DNA from: Collinsella aerofaciens
Lineage (GTDB): Bacteria > Actinomycetota > Coriobacteriia > Coriobacteriales > Coriobacteriaceae
Assembly (NCBI GenBank): GCA_021641225.1
Contig: JAJWXI010000110.1
Coordinates: forward strand, 1-5,812
Length of the DNA: 5,812 nucleotides
Reading direction: 5' to 3'
Under the pieces are notes generated by a model. It was not told the DNA's origin. It did not search any database and saw only the letters and a list, made by a program, of their open reading frames with translations. Position numbers and translations under genes: made by a program. Numbering within the stretch: the stretch's first letter is position 1; every line of letters starts with the position of its first letter. Shown here piece after piece: positions 1 to 5,758 of the stretch.

Positions 1-30
1 CTTTTCGCTCGGTCAGGTCCTGCGCAAGAC

Positions 31-53
31 GAAAGCCACATTAAGTGGCTTTC
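31..53. terminator. Perfect 9-bp stem-loop, possible intrinsic terminator
   Basis: GAAAGCCAC at 31-39 pairs perfectly with GTGGCTTTC at 45-53 around the loop ATTAA. A second helix lies below it: CGCAA at 23-27 pairs with TTGCG at 55-59 across a small internal loop. The sequence after the stem is T-rich on the plus strand (TTT at 54-56), and the minus-strand continuation is also pyrimidine-rich, but neither is a long U-tract. It most likely ends a plus-strand gene lying left of the window, or works in both directions. Direction is not settled. Confidence 0.45.
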
Positions 54-170
54 TTTGCGTGCGGAATCTACGAAAAGTTAACCCGTGCCGCCCGGCCAGG
101 CCCTAGGTTTACTTTCCTGCCGCCAAGATGGCGTCTTGAGTGTCTAGATACTTAGCTGAAATGATTTGAG

Positions 171-211
171 CAGAGGGGAGCTCTTTGTTGGAAGGGGCTC
201 CCCTCTGTTTT
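171..211 (+). terminator. Rho-independent terminator, plus strand
   Basis: CAGAGGGGAGC at 171-181 pairs perfectly over 11 bp with GCTCCCCTCTG at 197-207 around a 15-nt loop. TTTT follows at 208-211, the usual plus-strand arrangement. Read on the minus strand, the stem is followed by CTCAAATCATTT, which is a poorer terminator tail. It would therefore end a plus-strand transcript coming from the left, although the strong stem could also stop minus-strand transcription leaving polA. No promoter or gene that it clearly serves is visible in the window. Confidence 0.55.
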
Positions 212-219
212 GGTTACTG

Positions 220-250
220 TGGGACAAATTAATCAGTAGTGTTTGTCCCA
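220..250. repeat. 9-bp perfect inverted repeat downstream of polA
   Basis: TGGGACAAA at 220-228 pairs with TTTGTCCCA at 242-250, with a 13-nt spacer. It begins 58 nt beyond the polA stop codon, so it could form the 3' end of the polA message on the minus strand. Neither strand has a U-tract after the stem, so it is not a textbook intrinsic terminator. The spacer starts with TTAATCAG (229-236). The same octamer occurs inside both 63-nt palindromes around yaaA (4669-4676 and 5601-5608), which suggests a distant relationship among these hairpins. A transcript-end or stability hairpin is the cautious reading. Confidence 0.5.
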
Positions 251-307
251 AATCTTAAGTATGTGGGGGCTTGCGTCTTGGGCGAGCTTGCCTTACGGAG
301 TGCTTCC

Positions 308-3058
308 CTATTTCGCATCGGCCCAGGTTATGCCGGTGCTGGCTTCGGCAATCAACGGTACGCGGAGGTCTACTACGTGTTCCATGACGTCGCGGACCAT
401 GGCGGTGAGGCGCTCGACTTCGTCGACGGGGCACTCAAAGTCCAGTTCGTCGTGCACCTGTAAGATCATGTGGGCGGCAAAGCCCTCTTCTTCCAGGCGG
501 CGGCTTACGCGGGCCATGGCGATCTTGATGATGTCGGCCGCGGTGCCCTGCATGGGATGGTTCATGGCCGTGCGCTCACCAAAGCCGCGGAGCTGTGGGT
601 TTTTGGCTTTGAGCTCCGGAATATGGCGACGGCGGCCGTACATGGTCTCGGCGTAGCCCGTCTGCTTGGCACGCGCCACCACGTTGTCGAGGAACGTGCG
701 CACGCCCGGGTAGGCCTCGTAGTAGCGATCGATCATGTCGCGCGCCTCGGCCATCGAGATGTGCAGCGACTGCGACAGGCCGTAGGCCTGCTGACCGTAC
801 ACGATGCCAAAGTTCACGGCCTTGGCGCGGCTGCGCAAGTCGGGCGTTACCTCGGACACCGGCACGCCAAATACGCGCGCGGCCGTCTCGGCATGGAAGT
901 CCTCACCCTCGTTAAAGGCGCGCACCAGGTGCTCGTCTCCCGAAAGATGCGCCAGCAAACGCAACTCAATCTGCGAGTAGTCCACCGCCAAAAAGACGCT
1001 TCCCTCGCCTGCCGAAAACGCCGTCTTGACGGTACGCCCCAGCTCCGAGCGCGTCGGAATGTTTTGCAGATTGGGGTCGCTCGAAGACAGACGCCCCGTC
1101 GCGGTGATGGTCTGGTTGTACGTGGTGTGCACACGCCCGTCACCACGGCGCAGCGGACCTAGCGTGTCCAGATAGGTCGACTTAATCTTGGACTTCTCAC
1201 GCCAGTCCAAAATCAGGCGCACGATCTCGTGGTCGCGGGCAAGGTCGCTCAGCACCTTGGCGTTGGTCGAATAGTAGCCGCGCTTGGTCTTTTTTAGGCC
1301 CTTGGTCGGAAGCCCCATAACATCAAACAGCACGTGCGAGAGCTGCATGGGGCTGCCGATGTTAAAGGTCTCGTCGCCTGCCAGGTCACGAATGCTGCGC
1401 TCGACCTCGGTGATCTGGGTCGCCAGACCCTCGGACAGGCTGCGCAGCCGATCGGGATCCACGAGCATGCCCGCGCGCTCCATCTTGGCAAGTACCGGAA
1501 CGAGCGGCATCTCGATGCCATCGAACACGTTGGCGGCATTCTCGCGGGCCATGCACTCGCGCAGCGGTGCGACCAGCGCCAGTGTCAGGGCCGCAGTACG
1601 GGCGGCTGGCACCGGAGCGTTCTCACCAGCACCCTCTGCGCCGCGCGCCGCAGGCAACGCCATCTGCAAATACGTATCGGCAAGATATGCCTCATCGAAC
1701 TCGGAACGATCGGAATCCAGCAGATAGGCAGCCACCACGGTATCGAAGATGCGCGTGGAATCGACTGACAACGGGTCCATGAGCTCGGGCTCAGAAGAAT
1801 CGATGGGCGAAAGCTCGTGCAGCAGCGCCTTCGTATCCGGGCTCGCCACACGGCCCTCCATAAACAGGCGCGCAAGTACGCCGGCGATCACGCCGTGGAC
1901 GAAGTTGAAGCCCTCGACAGCGGCAGGCGTGCCGTCATCGGCTTCCTCGAGCGCGAACAGGCCCTTGGACGTCGCCAACCACAGTGTGCGCGTCAGTCCA
2001 AAGAGCGCGCCCTCTTCCTTGTCGTCGTCCACCACGGCGGCGACCCACTCGCCCGCCTCGATCGCACGGGCAACCTCGGACGCCACGGCAGCAAGCGCCT
2101 CGGCATCGCCGGCAGCGGTGCGCTCAATCGTGGGCATCTCAAACGTGCTAGCAGCGGCAGCAGCGCCACCCTCGTCACCGATCAGTGCCAAGAAACGGTT
2201 CTGCATGGCAGTGATGCCAAGCGTACCCAGTGCTGCGGACACCTCATCGGCAGAAAACGCCGGGAAGGACGTCGCCTCAAAATCGAGCTCGACGGGCGCA
2301 TCGGTACGAATGGTCGCCACCTTGCGGCTCAGCAGCGCGTCGTCGATGTGCGCGCGCAGGTTCTCGCCCATCTTGCCCTTGACCTCATCGGCATGCGCGA
2401 TGACCTCGTCCAGGCTGCCGTACTGCGCGATAAGCGCGCTCGCCTTTTTGGGACCGATGCCTGGCACACCGGGAATGTTGTCCGACGTATCGCCCTTCAG
2501 ACCATAAAAGTCGGGCACGAGCGCCGGCGTAATGCCGTGATACAGGTCGTCCACGCTCTCGGGCGTCATGATCGCCACGTCGGACAGGCCCTTGCGGGTC
2601 GAGACCACGTTAACGTGCTCGGTCACAAGCTGATACATGTCGCGGTCGCCGGTCACCAGCAGCATGTCGCAGCCGGCTTCCTCGCCCAGGCGTGCCATGG
2701 TGCCCAGGATGTCATCGCCTTCCCAGCCCTCGGACTGCAGAATCGGCACGTTGAGCGCGGTGAGCAGCTCCTTGATCATCGGAAACTGCGCATGCAGATC
2801 GGGGTCCATGGGCGGGCGCTGTGCCTTGTACTGCGGCAGCATCTCCATACGCACGCGCGGCTTGCCCTTATCAAACGCCACGACGACGCCGTCGGGGTTA
2901 AAGGCGTCGATCATCTTGAGAAACATGTTCAGAAAGCCAAAGATTGCGTTGGTGGGGCGACCGTCCGGCGCGTTCATGGTCGGAGGCACGGCGTGGAAGG
3001 CGCGGTGCATGAGCGAGTTGCCGTCGATCACGGCAAAGGTACGGCGCTTGTCAGACAT
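308..3058 (-). CDS. polA: DNA polymerase I
   Basis: Family A DNA polymerase of 916 aa (E. coli PolA is 928), acting in the cytoplasm on Okazaki-fragment processing and excision-repair gap filling. Residues 1-290 are the 5' nuclease: D12, the GDD at 114-116, VTGDRD with D138 and D140, and a helix-hairpin-helix with D190 and D193 (GLKGDTSDNIPGVPGIGPKK). An Ala-rich linker (about 294-306) leads to the middle domain (about 310-500), which lacks the DxE of active 3'-5' exonucleases, so proofreading is probably absent. The polymerase domain (about 515-916) has motif A with D693 (DYSQIELR), motif B with R742, K746, F750 and Y754 (RAKAVNFGIVYG) and motif C with H869, D870 and E871 (QVHDEL). The ATG at 3058 is chosen over an in-frame GTG at 3097 because GAGGT lies 7 nt before it and the protein then starts at the usual place. 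It is transcribed divergently from apeA. Identity is very secure. Confidence 0.97.
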   Translation of the reverse strand: MSDKRRTFAVIDGNSLMHRAFHAVPPTMNAPDGRPTNAIFGFLNMFLKMIDAFNPDGVVVAFDKGKPRVRMEMLPQYKAQRPPMDPDLHAQFPMIKELLTALNVPILQSEGWEGDDILGTMARLGEEAGCDMLLVTGDRDMYQLVTEHVNVVSTRKGLSDVAIMTPESVDDLYHGITPALVPDFYGLKGDTSDNIPGVPGIGPKKASALIAQYGSLDEVIAHADEVKGKMGENLRAHIDDALLSRKVATIRTDAPVELDFEATSFPAFSADEVSAALGTLGITAMQNRFLALIGDEGGAAAAASTFEMPTIERTAAGDAEALAAVASEVARAIEAGEWVAAVVDDDKEEGALFGLTRTLWLATSKGLFALEEADDGTPAAVEGFNFVHGVIAGVLARLFMEGRVASPDTKALLHELSPIDSSEPELMDPLSVDSTRIFDTVVAAYLLDSDRSEFDEAYLADTYLQMALPAARGAEGAGENAPVPAARTAALTLALVAPLRECMARENAANVFDGIEMPLVPVLAKMERAGMLVDPDRLRSLSEGLATQITEVERSIRDLAGDETFNIGSPMQLSHVLFDVMGLPTKGLKKTKRGYYSTNAKVLSDLARDHEIVRLILDWREKSKIKSTYLDTLGPLRRGDGRVHTTYNQTITATGRLSSSDPNLQNIPTRSELGRTVKTAFSAGEGSVFLAVDYSQIELRLLAHLSGDEHLVRAFNEGEDFHAETAARVFGVPVSEVTPDLRSRAKAVNFGIVYGQQAYGLSQSLHISMAEARDMIDRYYEAYPGVRTFLDNVVARAKQTGYAETMYGRRRHIPELKAKNPQLRGFGERTAMNHPMQGTAADIIKIAMARVSRRLEEEGFAAHMILQVHDELDFECPVDEVERLTAMVRDVMEHVVDLRVPLIAEASTGITWADAK

Positions 3059-3065
3059 ATTGAAT

Positions 3066-3070
3066 ACCTC
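3066..3070 (-). promoter_or_regulatory. Ribosome-binding site of polA
   Basis: GAGGT on the minus strand lies 7 nt before the ATG at 3058. It decides the polA start: the in-frame GTG at 3097 would add 13 residues, but its nearest purine-rich stretch (GGGAG at 3111-3115) is about 13 nt away. Confidence 0.7.
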
Positions 3071-3100
3071 GCTTTGGGCTGGGCACGGCTTGCTCACACC

Positions 3101-3106
3101 AGTTTA
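3101..3106 (-). promoter_or_regulatory. Possible -10 box for polA
   Basis: TAAACT on the minus strand matches TATAAT at 4 of 6 positions and would start transcription near 3094, giving a leader of about 36 nt before the polA ATG. No convincing -35 box is visible in the very GC-rich sequence upstream. This is a weak, position-based assignment. Confidence 0.3.
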
Positions 3107-3166
3107 CACGCTCCCCACCCCGCGGCCACCGCACATCAGGCTCCCCTGCCGCCGCGAGCCCGCGCG

Positions 3167-3175
3167 TGATACGAT
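3167..3175 (+). promoter_or_regulatory. Possible extended -10 promoter for apeA
   Basis: TGATACGAT consists of a TG extension, one base and the hexamer TACGAT (4 of 6 to TATAAT). Transcription would begin near 3182, giving a leader of about 43 nt before the apeA ATG. No good -35 box is seen at the expected 17-bp distance, which is tolerable for an extended -10 promoter. The site and the proposed polA -10 lie back to back in the divergent region, about 60 bp apart. Confidence 0.45.
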
Positions 3176-3209
3176 GGCTCACGGTACATCAACCAGCACG
3201 ATCGATCCG

Positions 3210-3216
3210 AAAGGAG
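3210..3216 (+). promoter_or_regulatory. Ribosome-binding site of apeA
   Basis: AAAGGAG, a near-perfect Shine-Dalgarno, lies 8 nt before the ATG at 3225. It fixes that ATG as the start. The same frame is open back to 2637, but that stretch lies antisense to the 5' end of polA. Confidence 0.85.
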
Positions 3217-3224
3217 CCTGCGTT

Positions 3225-4622
3225 ATGGAGCGTCCCTGCGCATGGAAAAAGTACACGCCACAGCAGATCGAGGAGCTCGAGGAGCTTTGCCGCGGCTATA
3301 GACAGTTTTTGAGCGAGAACAAGACCGAGCGCCTGTGCGTCAAGGCCGGCATCAAGATGGCCGAGGAGGCGGGCTACGTCGACCTGGAGACCGTGATCGC
3401 CGAGGGCCGCGCGCTCAAGGCCGGCGATAAGGTGTACGCCGCCAACCACGGCAAGGACCTCATGCTCGTCAACCTGGGCACCGCACCGCTCGAGCAGGGC
3501 TTTAACATCCTGGGCGCCCACGTGGACTCGCCGCGCCTGGACCTCAAGCAGAACCCCGCCTTCGAGGCCGGCGATATGGCCTACCTCGACACGCACTACT
3601 ACGGCGGCGTCAAGAGCTACCACTGGGTAGCCTCCCCGCTCGCACTCGTGGGCGTCATCTGCAAAAAGGACGGCACCACCGTCGACATCAACATCGGCGA
3701 CAAGGCCGACGACCCGGTCTTTACTATCTCCGACCTGCTGATTCACCTCTCGAGCGAGCAGATGGCCAAGCCCGCCAAGGACGCCGTCGACGCCGAGATC
3801 CTCGACGTGATCGTGGGCGGCCGTCCCGTCAAGTTTGACGAGGACGACAAGGACGCCCCCAAGGAGCCCGTCAAGCAAATGTTCCTGGACATCCTCAAGG
3901 AGCAGTATGACGTCGAGGAAGAGGACTTCCTCTCCGCCGAGATCGAGGTCGTGCCCGCCGGCCCCGCCCGCGACATGGGCCTCGACCGCTCCATGATTCT
4001 GGGCTATGGCCACGACGACCGCGTCTGCGCCTATCCGTCCATGCTTGCCCAGATCGATGTGGCCAGCGTTGAGCGCACGAGCATCACGCTCATCGTCGAC
4101 AAGGAAGAGATTGGCTCCGTGGGCGCCACCGGCATGACGAGCCGCTTCTTCGAGAACACGGTCGCCGAGATCATGGCGCTTGCCGGCGAGGACAGCCCGC
4201 TGGCCCTGCGCCGCGCGCTCGCCCGCAGCCGTATGCTCTCCTCCGACGTGTCCGCCGGCTTTGACCCGGGCTACGCCAGCAAGTTCGAGACCAAGAACGC
4301 CGCCTTTATGGGTCGCGGCCTGTGCTTTAACAAATACACGGGCAGCCGCGGTAAGGGCGGTTCCAACGACGCCGACGCCGAGTACATGGCGCTCATCCGC
4401 GACATCATGGATAACGCCGGCGTGGACTTCCAGACCTGCGAGCTCGGTCGCGTCAACGCAGGTGGCGGCGGCACCATCGCCTACATCATGGCCGAGTACG
4501 GCATGAACGTCATCGACTCCGGCGTTGCCGTCCTGTCCATGCACGCCCTGTGGGAGGTCGCCAACAAGGCCGACATCTACGAAGCCTACCGCGGCTACAA
4601 GGCCTTCCTCGAGCGCGCCTAA
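3225..4622 (+). CDS. apeA: M18 family aminopeptidase (aspartyl aminopeptidase type)
   Basis: A 465-aa cytosolic metallo-aminopeptidase of the M18 family, which removes N-terminal residues (often acidic ones) from peptides using two bound metal ions. Motifs appear in family order: GAHVDSPRLDLK with H99 and D101, GHDDR with D264/D265 as candidate bridging metal ligand, DKEEIGS with E294 (general base) and E295 (metal), SSDVSAGFDP with D341, and LSMHALWEVANKAD with H440 as the last metal ligand. All expected metal and catalytic positions are present, and the length fits the ApeA (M18 aminopeptidase 1) branch. No signal peptide or membrane segment is seen. Codon use is strongly biased to C/G endings (3 AAA among 27 lysines), consistent with good expression. 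It is divergent from polA, and its 3' end is closed by the hairpin and T-run at 4640-4709. Substrate preference cannot be read from sequence; the apeA symbol is by family convention. Confidence 0.93.
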   Translation: MERPCAWKKYTPQQIEELEELCRGYRQFLSENKTERLCVKAGIKMAEEAGYVDLETVIAEGRALKAGDKVYAANHGKDLMLVNLGTAPLEQGFNILGAHVDSPRLDLKQNPAFEAGDMAYLDTHYYGGVKSYHWVASPLALVGVICKKDGTTVDINIGDKADDPVFTISDLLIHLSSEQMAKPAKDAVDAEILDVIVGGRPVKFDEDDKDAPKEPVKQMFLDILKEQYDVEEEDFLSAEIEVVPAGPARDMGLDRSMILGYGHDDRVCAYPSMLAQIDVASVERTSITLIVDKEEIGSVGATGMTSRFFENTVAEIMALAGEDSPLALRRALARSRMLSSDVSAGFDPGYASKFETKNAAFMGRGLCFNKYTGSRGKGGSNDADAEYMALIRDIMDNAGVDFQTCELGRVNAGGGGTIAYIMAEYGMNVIDSGVAVLSMHALWEVANKADIYEAYRGYKAFLERA

Positions 4623-4639
4623 TCAACCCCACCCATAAT

Positions 4640-4702
4640 TTGCGGTGAAATACGGACTAATCTGGCCCTTAATCAGCCTAAACAGACCGTATTCCACCGC
4701 AA
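4640..4702. repeat. 63-nt palindromic repeat, copy 1
   Basis: This imperfect palindrome has the same length as copy 2 at 5563-5625 and aligns with it without gaps at a constant offset of 923. The left ends (4640-4663 against 5563-5586) agree at 19 of 24 positions, and the right ends (4683-4705 against 5606-5628) at 18 of 23. The outer ends are TTGCGGTG and CACCGCAA (the latter as CCACCGCAA here). Pair A4649:T4693 corresponds to G5572:C5616, and C4653:G4689 to G5576:C5612; both are compensatory changes. It also serves as the stem of the apeA terminator. Confidence 0.75.
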
Positions 4703-4709
4703 CTTTTTT
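4640..4709 (+). terminator. Rho-independent terminator of apeA
   Basis: The arms 4640-4655 and 4687-4702 pair at 15 of 16 positions (one A:C mismatch at 4648/4694). One C then precedes six T's at 4704-4709. The stem starts 18 nt beyond the apeA stop codon, as expected for its terminator. The loop is long (31 nt) but contains a short helix, GGC 4664-4666 with GCC 4676-4678. The T-run ends only 16 nt before the yaaA ATG, so yaaA needs read-through or a promoter within or just upstream of this element. Confidence 0.7.
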
Positions 4710-4712
4710 AGC

Positions 4713-4717
4713 GGGAG
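4713..4717 (+). promoter_or_regulatory. Ribosome-binding site of yaaA
   Basis: GGGAG lies 8 nt before the ATG at 4726 and decides the start. The upstream in-frame GTG at 4645 lies inside the palindrome arm and has no Shine-Dalgarno. Confidence 0.75.
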
Positions 4718-4725
4718 ACGATTCC

Positions 4726-5535
4726 ATGCTGCAGGTTATTATTTCGCCCGCCAAACAAATGCGGGTGGCTCAGGATGCTTTTGAGGCTCAGGGCTTTCCA
4801 CCCTTTTCACATGAGACCACCCGGCTCTATAAAGCATTGCTGAACATTGAGCGAAGCAAAGGTCCCCAAGGCCTGCAGGCCCTCTGGAATGTGAGCGACA
4901 AGCTCTTGCGCCCCTGCCTCGACACCCTGCATGAGTTCGAGTCCATACTGCACGATGACGACCTCGCTGATCCCGATATCGCCCGGCGTATCTCCCCTGC
5001 CGTCATGTCCTACCACGGCATTCAATACCAGAGCATGGCACCCGAGGTCATGGATGCCGAGCAACTCGCCTGGCTTCAGAGCCATCTTTGGATTCTCTCC
5101 GGTCTGTACGGATGCATTCGTCCCTTCCACGCCGTTGAGCCGTATCGCCTGGAAATGTGCGCCAAGCTCGCCGTCGATGGTGCCCGGGACCTCTACGCTT
5201 TTTGGACAGACAAGCTTGCGTCAGTCATTGCGCCGACAGGCTCCAGCACCACCGTCGTCAACCTTGCCAGCGTGGAGTACGCCAAGGCCGTCTTGCCCCA
5301 CCTCGTAGACAACGTCACAACCTTCACCTGCCTCTTTGGCGAAGGCGTCCGCAACGGCAAGCCCATCCAGCGCTCGACCGCCAGCAAAAAGGCACGCGGA
5401 TCCATGGTCCGTTGGATGGCAGAGAACAAGCTTGAGGATGCAAGCGGGCTCACCGACTTCAACATCGGCTATCGCCACGCCCCAGAGCTCTCAAGCAAAA
5501 ACACCCTCGTCTTCATAAACGAGCAAGCCCTATAG
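4726..5535 (+). CDS. yaaA: Peroxide stress protein YaaA family (DUF328)
   Basis: A 269-aa cytosolic protein of the YaaA/UPF0246 family, slightly longer than E. coli YaaA (258). In E. coli, YaaA is induced by hydrogen peroxide, limits free intracellular iron and so reduces Fenton damage to DNA and protein; the same role here is inferred from family. Family signatures run throughout: ISPAK at residues 6-10, a LSGLYG..RP....PYRLEM block at 125-144, DLYAFW at 155-160, VVNLAS.EY at 177-185 and KKARGSMVRW at 221-230. The start at 4726 gives the usual MLxxISPAK N-terminus and follows GGGAG at good spacing. The gene is complete. It is flanked on both sides by copies of one 63-nt palindrome. Its lysine codons (5 AAA of 12) are less GC-biased than those of apeA, which may reflect lower expression or a different history. 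No OxyR or PerR site could be recognised. Confidence 0.93.
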   Translation: MLQVIISPAKQMRVAQDAFEAQGFPPFSHETTRLYKALLNIERSKGPQGLQALWNVSDKLLRPCLDTLHEFESILHDDDLADPDIARRISPAVMSYHGIQYQSMAPEVMDAEQLAWLQSHLWILSGLYGCIRPFHAVEPYRLEMCAKLAVDGARDLYAFWTDKLASVIAPTGSSTTVVNLASVEYAKAVLPHLVDNVTTFTCLFGEGVRNGKPIQRSTASKKARGSMVRWMAENKLEDASGLTDFNIGYRHAPELSSKNTLVFINEQAL

Positions 5536-5562
5536 CCCGCCGCCACACCCACTCCTAATTAG

Positions 5563-5625
5563 TTGTGGTGAGATAGGGACTGATTTACCAGTTAAACGGT
5601 TTAATCAGTCCCTTTCTCACCGCAA
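5563..5625. repeat. 63-nt palindromic repeat, copy 2
   Basis: This is a better-paired copy of the element at 4640-4702. Arms 5561-5585 and 5603-5627 pair at 24 of 25 positions (one T:G wobble, one T:T mismatch) around a 17-nt apical segment, which itself can pair ACC 5587-5589 with GGT 5598-5600. It starts 27 nt after the yaaA stop. Unlike copy 1 it is not followed by a T-run: CTTAAA follows on the plus strand, and CTAATTAG on the minus strand. It may slow polymerase or stabilise the yaaA message end, but the next hairpin is the better terminator. Confidence 0.75.
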
Positions 5626-5629
5626 CTTA

Positions 5630-5669
5630 AACAGGGGCGTCCTCTGGGAGGGCGCCCCTGTTCGGTTTT
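5630..5669. terminator. Bidirectional terminator between convergent genes
   Basis: Arms 5630-5643 and 5649-5662 pair at 14 positions with one T:G wobble; the core is ACAGGGGCG with CGCCCCTGT. On the plus strand the stem ends in TT, and CGGTTTTA follows. On the minus strand the stem ends in TTTAAG. It sits between yaaA (plus) and the gene ending at 5759 (minus), so it likely terminates both. Confidence 0.7.
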
Positions 5670-5730
5670 ATCTATGGTTACCAAGATTATGCGGTTACCG
5701 AGTTATATGCGGTTGTCGAACATGCGACAT

Positions 5731-5747
5731 CCAAAGCGGCGCTTTGG
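5731..5747. repeat. Small 7-bp hairpin after the right-hand gene
   Basis: CCAAAGC at 5731-5737 pairs with GCTTTGG at 5741-5747 around a 3-nt loop, 11 nt beyond the minus-strand stop codon at 5759-5761. There is no U-tract on the minus side, so this is at most an accessory 3'-end hairpin. Confidence 0.35.
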
Positions 5748-5758
5748 CTCGTCTTGTC

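Larger units (their letters stand above)
1..307. other. Intergenic region downstream of polA, no gene recognised
   Basis: No reading frame here has a start, a ribosome-binding site and a recognisable product. An open frame from position 1 runs to a TAA at 79-81 and could be the tail of a plus-strand gene entering from the left, but the peptide is not recognisable and the frame crosses a perfect hairpin, so it is not called. The visible content is three inverted repeats (31-53, 171-207 and 220-250, listed separately) and a small 5-bp hairpin at 121-133 (CGCCA, 3-nt loop, TGGCG). The region probably contains the 3' ends of polA on the minus strand and of an unseen plus-strand gene to the left. 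Positions 54-120 and 139-170 show nothing I can name. Confidence 0.5.

Noticed and set aside
1..81. Possible C-terminus of a plus-strand gene ending at 79-81
   Set aside because: It is a short open frame with an unrecognised peptide that runs through a perfect hairpin likely to be a terminator.
136..165. Promoter-like TTGAGT and AATGAT pair
   Set aside because: Transcription would begin almost exactly at the terminator stem at 171, which makes no sense for a transcript, and both boxes match at only 4 of 6.
3059..3097. GTG at 3097 as polA start
   Set aside because: It adds 13 residues without homology to the PolA N-terminus and has poor Shine-Dalgarno spacing. The ATG at 3058 has GAGGT at 7 nt.
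1817..3169. 450-codon open frame on the plus strand across polA
   Set aside because: It lies antisense to the unmistakable polA gene. Its translation is rich in His, Arg and Ala with no family motif, as expected of a shadow frame in GC-rich DNA.
2637..3224. N-terminal extension of the aminopeptidase frame back to 2637
   Set aside because: The extension is antisense to polA and crosses the divergent promoter region. AAAGGAG before the ATG at 3225 marks the real start.
3189..4544. 451-codon open frame on the minus strand across apeA
   Set aside because: It is antisense to apeA, whose catalytic motifs are all present. The low-complexity Val, Gly, His and Asp composition mirrors the biased apeA codons.
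4645..4725. N-terminal extension of YaaA from the GTG at 4645
   Set aside because: It would be encoded by the palindrome and terminator and lacks a ribosome-binding site. The family begins with MLxxISPAK, which fits 4726.
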